Assembly: GCA_910588165.1 (NCBI GenBank)
Contig: CAJUOR010000066.1
Location: 1 to 8,962, forward strand
Direction: 5' to 3'
Length of the DNA stretch: 8,962 nt
DNA from: an uncultured Thomasclavelia sp.
Lineage (GTDB): Bacteria > Bacillota_I > Bacilli_A > Erysipelotrichales > Coprobacillaceae
Shown here: one piece after another, positions 1 through 5,731 of the stretch
How positions within the stretch are numbered: the first letter of the stretch is position 1
How the letters are laid out: each line of letters begins with the position of its first letter
Translations under genes and position numbers: made by a program
The notes under the pieces: generated by a model
What the model saw: only the letters and a program-made list of their open reading frames with translations
What the model was told of the DNA's origin: nothing
The model's database searches: none

Positions 1-225
1 AACACAGTATCCTTGCTCAATTCCTACAAAGTTATCTATTTTATAAATAATCTTTGTTAGTACATAAGCGCCTTCATATTGATTTGTTTTTTTATCAAAT
101 TCACGAAGAATTATTATATCTCCGACTTGGTAATCGCAATCATTCTTTCTTATTTCAAAGGTTTTGCTTCCGTTCCAAACATCATCAAAATAAGGCTGTA
201 TAAGTTTTTTATTATGTATTTTCAT
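1..225 (-). CDS. DUF3850 (PUA/ASCH-like) protein, 3' end beyond window
   Basis: The first 75 codons of a gene whose 3' end lies outside the left edge. The start is ATG at 223-225, preceded by a strong AGAGGAGTG ribosome binding site. The visible protein has the DUF3850 pattern: a short strand, then PYFDDVWNGSKTFEIRKND (residues 11-29), then DYQVGDIIILREFD (31-44) and a YEGAYV stretch (50-55). DUF3850 proteins are small PUA/ASCH-fold proteins, common in phages and thought to bind RNA or modified nucleotides; the exact function is not established. The usual Arg after ND is Cys30 here (NDCD), which is a departure from the family pattern as I remember it. It is the last visible gene of the minus-strand operon, two bases past its ribosome binding site from the decayed small genes. 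Family assignment is from motif recognition, not a search. Confidence 0.82.
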   Translation of the reverse strand, partial: MKIHNKKLIQPYFDDVWNGSKTFEIRKNDCDYQVGDIIILREFDKKTNQYEGAYVLTKIIYKIDNFVGIEQGYCV

Positions 226-239
226 TCTTAAACACTCCT

Positions 240-365
240 CTAAAATTCTTCAAAATATATCTTAATCAAAGCAAATATGCATTGAATTAAATATTCTTTA
301 TTTCCATAAAAATCAACATCTACTTTTTTAATGCTTCTTGATGATTTGGTAATTGTACAAATCGT
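240..365 (-). pseudogene. Small 41-aa reading frame with ACG in place of ATG
   Basis: An open frame that reads like a real small phage protein (TKSSRSIKKVDVDFYGNKEY, then a hydrophobic IQCIFALIKIYFEEF end) but has no ATG, GTG or TTG start. Its first usable codon is ACG at 363-365. That codon overlaps the stop of the preceding decayed gene as TAACG, exactly where two other junctions in this operon have TAATG. A GGAGTG ribosome binding site sits about 7 bases upstream. The simplest reading is an ATG start changed to ACG, either killing the gene or leaving it weakly expressed from a near-cognate codon. The stop TAG lies next to the binding site of the DUF3850 gene. I do not recognise the family. 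The hydrophobic C-terminal half could be an amphipathic helix. Confidence 0.5.
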
Positions 366-534
366 TATTCATCACTCCAATCTAATGCTTGCCCTCAAGA
401 CGGACACTGATGCGTATATCCATATTGTGATTTTTTTAATTTAACAACTTTCTTAGGGTTACTTTTTCTTTTAATTCAAGATACTCATTGTACTCTTCTT
501 CCGTAATTGCTACTTCTTTCATTTTATTTTCCAT
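365..534 (-). pseudogene. Decayed zinc-ribbon protein (frameshift plus nonsense)
   Basis: Remains of a small phage protein of about 52-56 aa. Frame one begins at ATG 532-534, or more likely at ATG 520-522 where GGA lies 7 bases upstream, and encodes ITEEEYNEYLELKEK before ending early at TAA 436-438. In the -1 frame the protein continues as KSNPKKVVKLKKSQYGYTHQ, then CPS-stop-GQALDWSDE, ending at TAA 365-367. One missing A in the A-run at 463-467 explains the frameshift. The TGA at 395-397 stands where the second Cys of a CPSC knuckle is expected (TGT or TGC to TGA). Known phage zinc ribbons of this kind usually end CPxCGQALDWSDE and carry a second CxxC pair, so an internal deletion between two knuckles is also possible (inference). 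It lies 27 bases after RusA in the same operon. Confidence 0.75.
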
Positions 535-561
535 CTTTTCTTAGGATTATTGTTCAATCTT

Positions 562-954
562 TTAAATCTCTTCAATGCAAATGTAGATTCCCGGCACCTC
601 AGCCCAAAATTTTTCTACAACCTCTGAGGCTACCAAAGCATCATCTTTCCAATAACCACATTTTGTCATACAGTCCTTCAACATCTTTTGAAGATTGTCA
701 GTATCTGGTTTAGTATGTTTATATTCACCGTTACTGTGTTTACCGGATAACGGGAAGCACCATTTAACAACAAGTCGTACCGGACCTTCATATTTTTCTT
801 GGGGCGTATGCTTTCCCAAGTGTCCTATAAGTTTATCCTTTGCCTGCTTGAGCTCCGGCGGGTCATAGAACATCGGCTTACCATTAACGATTTTTACTTT
901 ATGCTCCTGCGCTGTGATTGTTGGTGGAATCATTGGCATAAAAAATTCAATCAT
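562..954 (-). CDS. rusA: RusA family Holliday junction resolvase
   Basis: A 130-aa endonuclease of the RusA family, which as a dimer cuts four-way DNA junctions symmetrically; phages use it to resolve recombination and replication intermediates. The N-terminus (MIEFFMPMIPPTITAQEHK) has the proline-rich start typical of the family. The catalytic region is KPDTDNLQKMLKD (residues 82-94), with D84 and D86 matching the paired acidic residues, followed by a Lys (K90) and the second acidic pair D104/D105 in YWKDDALV. Length fits the usual 120-140 aa. I chose ATG 952-954 because it overlaps the preceding gene by 8 bases in a coupled GATGATTGA junction. An in-frame ATG at 1008 has no ribosome binding site and lies deep inside the upstream gene. 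The family is confident; activity on this phage's DNA is inferred. Confidence 0.92.
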   Translation of the reverse strand: MIEFFMPMIPPTITAQEHKVKIVNGKPMFYDPPELKQAKDKLIGHLGKHTPQEKYEGPVRLVVKWCFPLSGKHSNGEYKHTKPDTDNLQKMLKDCMTKCGYWKDDALVASEVVEKFWAEVPGIYICIEEI

Positions 955-1198
955 CTTCTGAATTTTTCCAATCTTCAATCGTTTGTAATAGGTATTCTGC
1001 TCCTTCATCGCTGTTGATCAAGTCATGTCTATCTAATGTGAATTTGACATAATAACTAGTTTCACCATTTTTATTTTTTCGTATTGAACCAAACTGTAAC
1101 TTACCAGCTTTTTCAAAACAGCGCATGAAGCAATTACCGAACGTAACAACTTCCCCATCTTCATTTTCCCAATACTTTTCGACTTTTGATTTTTTCAT
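947..1198 (-). CDS. Hypothetical phage protein, 83 aa
   Basis: An unrecognised small protein rich in Lys, Glu and aromatic residues, starting MKKSKVEKYWENEDGEVV and ending TIEDWKNSEDD. The middle (LQFGSIRKNKNGETSYYVKF) looks like two beta strands joined by a charged turn, and the end (DEGAEYLLQTIEDW) like a helix, so a small alpha-beta fold is likely. ATG 1196-1198 is chosen because a very strong AAAGGAAGGT ribosome binding site sits just upstream. The longer in-frame reading from 1264 would run back through a hairpin and has no such site. Its end overlaps the RusA start by 8 bases, so the two are probably translationally coupled. Two Cys (C24, C28 in NCFMRC) are spaced CxxxC, with no second pair. 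No function is assigned. Confidence 0.78.
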   Translation of the reverse strand: MKKSKVEKYWENEDGEVVTFGNCFMRCFEKAGKLQFGSIRKNKNGETSYYVKFTLDRHDLINSDEGAEYLLQTIEDWKNSEDD

Positions 1199-1243
1199 TT
1201 TTACCTTCCTTTCTTGCTTTGCGGTATACGTCAGTAACATTAG

Positions 1244-1278
1244 AAGAAATTTCCGCAACCGCAAGCGGAAAATTTCTT
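1244..1278. repeat. Inverted repeat upstream of the 83-aa gene
   Basis: Arms AAGAAATTTCCGC (1244-1256) and GCGGAAAATTTCTT (1265-1278) are complementary over 13 bases with one extra A in the right arm; the loop is 8 bases. On the operon strand the hairpin lies about 45 bases ahead of the 83-aa start codon. It is not followed by a T-run on that strand, so it is not a clear terminator there. It could be an mRNA processing or regulatory structure. The CGGAAAATTT of its right arm recurs at 1407-1416. Confidence 0.6.
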
Positions 1279-1405
1279 TTAACTTACGTATATTGTATAC
1301 ATGACTTAATCATATATGTACTATGTACGTGCGCGTAATATATATATACATGTAAGTAAATAGAGGGCAGAAAATAACTTGTTTTTTTCCTTTAGGAAAA
1401 CCGCT

Positions 1406-1431
1406 ACGGAAAATTTTCCTTCCGTTTTTTT
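1406..1431 (+). terminator. Possible plus-strand intrinsic terminator
   Basis: ACGGAA (1406-1411) pairs with TTCCGT (1420-1425) across an 8-base loop and is followed directly by seven T (1425-1431). Read on the plus strand this is a short rho-independent terminator shape. It would face transcription coming from the RusA side toward the primase gene and would not stop the operon itself. The stem is only 6 bp and the inner part is itself palindromic (GGAAAATTTTCC), so it may instead belong to the palindrome-rich region. Confidence 0.35.
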
Positions 1432-1435
1432 CCAT

Positions 1436-3640
1436 CTACATTTTACAAACAATACCCTCATCAACTTGAAAACCACCATGTTCTTTTAGACGATTTCTGA
1501 CCGTTCTTTCTGATACTCCCATGTAATTTGCCAATGACTGTACAGTTACTTTTTCTTCAAAATTACAAGCATCATAAGCTGTTTCTATCGACGCTTTTCT
1601 TTCTCTTTTTTTAATCTCTGGACTCTTTCTTGCCTCTTTAGCTTTCTGCCATAATGGCTTAACCTCATCAGGATTAATATCACTTAAAATCCCGCTGTCA
1701 TCAATCTGATGAATAGGATAATTAAACCATAGATTCATAGGTGAAAACTTAGGAAACTCTCGTAGCGTTCCTTCAATTCTCCATGCAGTAACACTTTTGA
1801 TTTTATCAATTTCAGCCTGTATCATCTTCATCAAAGAGGCAAATTCTACCGCCGGAAAATAACTCCGGCAATACTCTAAAAGCTTATCGCCGATTAAACA
1901 ATCGTCTTGTGAAAGATCATCTGCCCAATTATCTGATTTGCTGTTTAACCTCTTCTGACACACTTTGCAGACAGCTTTGTTAATTTCATTTTTACGAATA
2001 TTTTCTGTTAACTCTAACTCAATTAAATCAAGTAACGCATCAGGATCACGTGCAAATACACCACTTCCTGAGGCTCTGTCCATTGACCGTTTATTACCTT
2101 GTGTTCCTTTTGAATGATGATGACAATAAATCACCGCTGTTCCTAGCTCATTACATATTTTATCGAACTGATTGCAGAAGTTAGCCATCTGATCGGCTGA
2201 GTTTTCATCGCCGGTAATCACTTTATAAATCGGGTCAATGATAATTGCGATATAATCCTTCTTGCTTGCTCGTCTTATAAGCTTAGGAGCGAGTTTATCC
2301 ATCGGTATGGATTTTCCCCTTAGGTTCCATATATCAATGTTAGAGAGGCTATTTGGTGCCCACCCTAACGCTTGATACACATCTTTAAATCTATGCAGAC
2401 ACGAAGCTCTGTCCAATTCCAAATTGACATACATGACACGTCCCTTAGCACACTGCCAACCCAACCATTTTCTACCCTCTGCAATGGCAATAGTCATTTC
2501 TATGAGTGCAAATGATTTACCGGCTTTAGACGGTCCGGCAATCAGCATCTTATGCCCTTTGCGTAGGACATTTTCAATCAATGGGTCTGCTAATTTAGGC
2601 AAATTATCCCATACTGTCGATAAGTCCTCAGGGTCAGGTAAGTCATCATTAACTGATTCAATCCACTCTTGCCATTCCTCCCACGTAGATTTACCGATAT
2701 TTGTATCTACTAAAAATTGTTTGTGACCATTTCTTTCAATGCCGGGCATTCTTGATAAACGTGAAGGATTTCGATTTTGTGTATCGATATCTAAACCATT
2801 TTTCTTGCACACTGAATAAAGGTAATCTACTCGTTTCTTATACTCTCTATAATCTGTGGCATCAATTCTGACGATAGCATGAAGGCTTTTGTGCCCTGAA
2901 TGAACCAAGCAAGCCACCGGCAATTCTAATTCTCTTATCAAGGCATTCTGTTCAGCGATGCTAATAGAATCAGATTCAACTAAAGCGTATTTATAATCCG
3001 TGACATTTTCATTTTTACAGCCTTTTCCATCTAAAGGATTAAAGCGAATCCAAGCACCCGCATCCCTTTGATAATCACCGATTACTTTTCCAATATCCCC
3101 ACCACATTTACCTAATTCCTGAATCAGCTTACCGGAAGTCCTGTCCCAACAACCTTGTGTTGGCAAATGTTTACCATCCTTTTCCCATGTTCTAGTCACA
3201 TAACCTACATTTTCTGTTGAATCAAATAAAGTTTCCAAATATGTGATTAGTTCAGTTACTGGGTCCCAACTCCGTGGTTCCCGAACCTCCTTGACCTCAA
3301 GCCAGTTCCTGTCTACTATCACTTGATCCTCATTGATTACATCATCCCATCCAAGTTCATGATCATGGTCTTTAATGATTGGTTTCCATCCGTTTTCCTT
3401 TGCTAACTGCACAATCGTACCACCTGTAACAGGTGTCCCACTACCTTCAAACGTTTTCCATTTACGTTCACATTCACCACGATGATATCTTTTACTATCT
3501 CTTTGACTCCACTGATCCCAATCAGCCCAAGAATAGCCTTCGTATTTCAACGCCATGCCAACATTTATCCAAGTTTGATAATCACAATCAACGGGGTTAA
3601 TATATTGCAAAAATTCTAGTATATCTACTGTCTTTTCCAA
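1436..3640 (-). CDS. Primase-helicase: PriCT_2, primase palm, RepA-type ATPase, winged helix
   Basis: A 734-aa replication protein. Residues 6-85 match PriCT_2 (ILEFLQYINP, NVGMALKYEG, GGTIVQLAKENGW). Residues about 130-315 look like an archaeo-eukaryotic primase palm: acidic motif I as E222-S-D224, the S-x-H motif as S252-L-H254 inside SGHKSLHAIVRID, and an acidic motif III at D284/D286 before NPSRLSRMPG. Residues about 345-545 are a RecA-fold AAA_25/RepA-like helicase core with Walker A GPSKAGKS (369-376), Walker B IIID469 and a YCHHHSKG segment (505-512). The C-terminus (694-725) is a helix-turn-helix (VQSLANYMGVSERTVRNRL). The start is TTG at 3638-3640, with AAAGGGGTG 9 bases upstream inside the last codons of the helicase gene. 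The next ATG (codon 29) would cut the PriCT_2 domain. It probably opens and primes the origin; enzyme activity is inferred. Confidence 0.9.
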   Translation of the reverse strand: MEKTVDILEFLQYINPVDCDYQTWINVGMALKYEGYSWADWDQWSQRDSKRYHRGECERKWKTFEGSGTPVTGGTIVQLAKENGWKPIIKDHDHELGWDDVINEDQVIVDRNWLEVKEVREPRSWDPVTELITYLETLFDSTENVGYVTRTWEKDGKHLPTQGCWDRTSGKLIQELGKCGGDIGKVIGDYQRDAGAWIRFNPLDGKGCKNENVTDYKYALVESDSISIAEQNALIRELELPVACLVHSGHKSLHAIVRIDATDYREYKKRVDYLYSVCKKNGLDIDTQNRNPSRLSRMPGIERNGHKQFLVDTNIGKSTWEEWQEWIESVNDDLPDPEDLSTVWDNLPKLADPLIENVLRKGHKMLIAGPSKAGKSFALIEMTIAIAEGRKWLGWQCAKGRVMYVNLELDRASCLHRFKDVYQALGWAPNSLSNIDIWNLRGKSIPMDKLAPKLIRRASKKDYIAIIIDPIYKVITGDENSADQMANFCNQFDKICNELGTAVIYCHHHSKGTQGNKRSMDRASGSGVFARDPDALLDLIELELTENIRKNEINKAVCKVCQKRLNSKSDNWADDLSQDDCLIGDKLLEYCRSYFPAVEFASLMKMIQAEIDKIKSVTAWRIEGTLREFPKFSPMNLWFNYPIHQIDDSGILSDINPDEVKPLWQKAKEARKSPEIKKRERKASIETAYDACNFEEKVTVQSLANYMGVSERTVRNRLKEHGGFQVDEGIVCKM

Positions 3641-3646
3641 ATTCTA

Positions 3647-5248
3647 TTACACCCCTTTATATGTTGTTGGATCTATACCATGGGGCACTCGCCAACCATT
3701 TCCGGCTATACGGTCAATCAATTTTCTAGCATTGTCAAATGTCCATGTTCCTACATGCTGAAACCCATACTTTTCTAAACATCTGATTTGTCTAGGGGTC
3801 GTTAGCCCTTCACTTCTTCTTGCCTCCAGCTTCTTTAATAACAACTCAGCTTTACCGGCATTTTCAACCTCATCAGGATAAATGCCTAGCTTCTCTAATG
3901 CTGTTAACTGTTTTTGCGAAGCCGGTCCCATCTGGTAACCAAAGCTCGGTACATAGTTGACTAAATCTTCAGCTTGAATGCTCATTTCAAATTGCAATGG
4001 ATCAACTAGCTTTCTTTTTCTTGTTTTCATGACTGCTAATTGTTTGGCCAATGCTTCTTCCCTTTCAGCCACAACATCTTTTTTCGCATCTTCTTCAGCT
4101 TCCTGAATATCAATCGCTTCTAAAACGTCTAATGGAAGAGCTGCTTTCGCTTCTAGTTTTTCTGTCATCTTTTTGGCCACTTCATCACTTTCACAAATCA
4201 AGTGAGCCGGATGGCATAGTTCATGCCTTTCTGTGTGCCACAAAAAGTCCAATAGTAACAAATTCTCTTTTCCCGGATATAGACGTGTTCCACGTCCTAC
4301 CATTTGAGAATATAAACTACGTACCTTTGTTGGTCTTAAAACGATGACACAGTCAACAGATGGACAGTCCCATCCTTCAGTTAATAGCATTGAATTACAT
4401 AAAACATTGTATTTATCTTCCTCAAAATCTTTTAACACCTGACTTCTATCTTCACTACCACCATTAACTTCGGCGGCTTTAAATCCTCGCTCATTCAAAA
4501 TATCTCTAAACTTTTGTGAGGTCTTAATCAACGGTAGAAATACAACTGTTTTTCTATCTTTGCAATACTTTATCATTTCATCGGCAATACTATACAGATA
4601 TGGATCTAATGCTGTTCCAATATCACTGACCTTAAAATCACCGGCTTGAGTTGTTACTTGTGAGAAATCTATTTTCAATGGCAATGTCAATGCCTTGATT
4701 GGACAAAGATAACCTTCTTTAATAGCCTTTGGCAATGTATATTCATAAGCCAAACTTTCAAAGAAACTGCCTAGATTCTTCATATCGCCTCTATCCGGTG
4801 TTGCTGTTACCCCTAGCACTTTTGCCTCATTGAAGTATTTTAAAACTGCCTGATACCCATTACTAATACAGTGATGAGCTTCATCTATAATAATCGTATC
4901 AAAATAATCTCGAGAAAACTGTGTTAAACGTTTTGGTCTTTGTAACGTCTGCACAGATCCGACAACAATTCTAAACCAACTGCCTAAACAAGAATGTTCG
5001 GCTTTTTCCATAGCACAGCCTAATCCTATAGCTTTATTTAATTTATCAGCTGCTTGTTCTAGCAATTCACCTCGATGAGCTAAAATAAGTACCCTGTCGC
5101 CACGCCGTACACAATCTTCTGCGACCTTTGAAAAGACAATTGTCTTTCCGGTACCTGTAGGAAGAACCAGGAGCGTTTTTAAAACGCCCCTATCCCATTC
5201 GTTTAAAATTGACTCTCTGGCTTCCTGCTGATATTTTCTTAGTTCCAT
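3647..5248 (-). CDS. DEAD/DEAH-box superfamily 2 DNA helicase
   Basis: A 533-aa ATP-dependent helicase with a full motif set: Q-like start (RKYQQEA), motif I LPTGTGKT (29-36), Ia-like LILAHRGELL (54-63), motif II DEAH (122-125), motif III TAT (148-150), motif V LLTEGWDCPSVD (288-299) and motif VI QMVGRGTR (315-322). This resembles the XPB/ResIII branch of SF2 that unwinds or remodels DNA. Residues about 360-410 are charged, helical linker. The last 90 residues contain two related units, KQLTALEKLGI and RQIRCLEKYGF, each followed by a helical segment, a C-terminal module seen in phage helicases. Start ATG 5246-5248 shares its A with the stop of the DUF669 gene (TAATG). The ribosome binding site is weak, so coupling to that gene is likely. 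Six bases separate it from the primase TTG start. Confidence 0.93.
   Translation of the reverse strand: MELRKYQQEARESILNEWDRGVLKTLLVLPTGTGKTIVFSKVAEDCVRRGDRVLILAHRGELLEQAADKLNKAIGLGCAMEKAEHSCLGSWFRIVVGSVQTLQRPKRLTQFSRDYFDTIIIDEAHHCISNGYQAVLKYFNEAKVLGVTATPDRGDMKNLGSFFESLAYEYTLPKAIKEGYLCPIKALTLPLKIDFSQVTTQAGDFKVSDIGTALDPYLYSIADEMIKYCKDRKTVVFLPLIKTSQKFRDILNERGFKAAEVNGGSEDRSQVLKDFEEDKYNVLCNSMLLTEGWDCPSVDCVIVLRPTKVRSLYSQMVGRGTRLYPGKENLLLLDFLWHTERHELCHPAHLICESDEVAKKMTEKLEAKAALPLDVLEAIDIQEAEEDAKKDVVAEREEALAKQLAVMKTRKRKLVDPLQFEMSIQAEDLVNYVPSFGYQMGPASQKQLTALEKLGIYPDEVENAGKAELLLKKLEARRSEGLTTPRQIRCLEKYGFQHVGTWTFDNARKLIDRIAGNGWRVPHGIDPTTYKGV
3650..3658 (-). promoter_or_regulatory. Ribosome binding site that fixes the TTG start of the primase-helicase
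   Basis: AAAGGGGTG lies 9 bases before TTG 3638-3640 and overlaps the final Lys-Gly-Val codons and stop of the helicase gene. With the intact PriCT_2 domain that follows, it supports TTG over any later ATG. Confidence 0.7.
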
Positions 5249-5712
5249 TAAAATTTACCATGTGTGTACTGGTTGTATGGTGAGTAATTCATCTGTTGAT
5301 TTTCTAAAGGATAAAATTTGCTAATATTGTTATAGTCATTACCATTGTACTTTTTGATAATTACTTTACATTTCCCAGATGCACCGATAACACGATTCCA
5401 ATCCATTCTTAATGGTTCGCCTTTCTTCTTTTGACCAATAGCTGTAAAGAATTGAGATAATGCCCACTCTGTTTTAGTGTGAAGCAACAAAGTATGTACA
5501 ATGTGCGTTTCTACTTGTTGATTAAAAACTTTAATGGTTAATTTCGCCTGATTACAAGCTGGAATATTTTCTGATCCGTTAAATCTTGATCTTTCAAATT
5601 TCTCTACAATAAATTGATAGTCGCCTTCCGGAAGGATTGGGAATTCCTCTGGGTCCTGAGTGATTGTATCATCCCATCCAATTTCGCCATTTATTTGTGT
5701 GTTATAATCCAT
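5248..5712 (-). CDS. DUF669 protein, presumed phage ssDNA-binding protein
   Basis: A 154-aa protein of the DUF669 family, which in phage replication cassettes stands in for SSB. Family landmarks are the N-terminal GWDDTI motif (12-17), LPEGDYQFIVEKFERS (27-42), an IPACNQAKLTIKV strand pair (50-62), the MDWNRVIGASGKCKVIIKKY region (103-122) and NGNDYNNISKFYP (123-135). These strands suit an OB-type fold. The C-terminal tail (139-154) is rich in Tyr, Asn and Gln, with Y143, Y146 and Y149 spaced by three and a terminal Phe, like flexible tails of ssDNA-binding proteins. The start ATG has a near-perfect AAGGAGGAA ribosome binding site, which suggests high translation, as expected for a stoichiometric DNA coat. 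It follows the Sak4-like gene by 19 bases and overlaps the helicase start by one base. ssDNA binding is inferred from family context. Confidence 0.87.
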   Translation of the reverse strand: MDYNTQINGEIGWDDTITQDPEEFPILPEGDYQFIVEKFERSRFNGSENIPACNQAKLTIKVFNQQVETHIVHTLLLHTKTEWALSQFFTAIGQKKKGEPLRMDWNRVIGASGKCKVIIKKYNGNDYNNISKFYPLENQQMNYSPYNQYTHGKF

Positions 5713-5731
5713 TGTTTATTTCCTCCTTGTT

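Larger units (their letters stand above)
1199..1435. other. AT-rich, palindrome-dense gap; candidate origin or control region
   Basis: A 237-bp interval between the primase-helicase stop and the 83-aa gene, the longest gap inside an otherwise tightly packed operon. Between 1282 and 1357 it holds many short palindromes: GTATAC at 1295-1300, CATATATG at 1311-1318, GTAC-TAT-GTAC at 1318-1328, an ACG...CGT dyad, and a TATATATATA run. These are flanked by inverted copies ACTTACGTATAT (1282-1293) and ATATACATGTAAGT (1344-1357). TATACATG occurs twice (1296-1303 and 1345-1352). I find no convincing minus-strand promoter here. A phage origin of replication or a regulatory RNA region is possible by position and composition, but nothing in the sequence proves either. 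Confidence 0.4.

Noticed and set aside
395..397. TGA as selenocysteine (CPS-Sec) in the zinc-ribbon frame
   Set aside because: The same gene also has a frameshift, no SECIS-like stem is evident after the TGA, and a Cys codon one base away explains it more simply.
436..534. Programmed -1 frameshifting joining the two frames of the small gene
   Set aside because: The run is G-AAAAA-G, no proper X XXY YYZ heptamer lies in the required frame, and the TGA further on would still end the product.
365..534. TGA read as Trp (alternative genetic code)
   Set aside because: TGA ends the 83-aa and 51-aa genes at well-placed overlaps, and the large proteins use TGG for Trp.
955..1008. Longer RusA start at 1008
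   Set aside because: No ribosome binding site, and the added 18 codons lie inside the 83-aa gene in another frame.
1199..1264. Longer start (1264) for the 83-aa gene
   Set aside because: The extension crosses the 1244-1278 hairpin and lies upstream of a near-perfect binding site for ATG 1196-1198.
1310..1435. 41-codon minus-strand frame starting right after the primase stop (MEKNGRKIFRSGF...)
   Set aside because: No ribosome binding site at useful distance, and its codons fall across the palindromes and A-runs of the gap, so it is probably chance.
2424..2726. Plus-strand open frame of 100 codons, and similar plus-strand frames at 507-713, 799-1017, 4051-4347, 5614-5808 and 6035-6235
   Set aside because: Each lies opposite a well-supported minus-strand gene, has no family resemblance and no good ribosome binding site.
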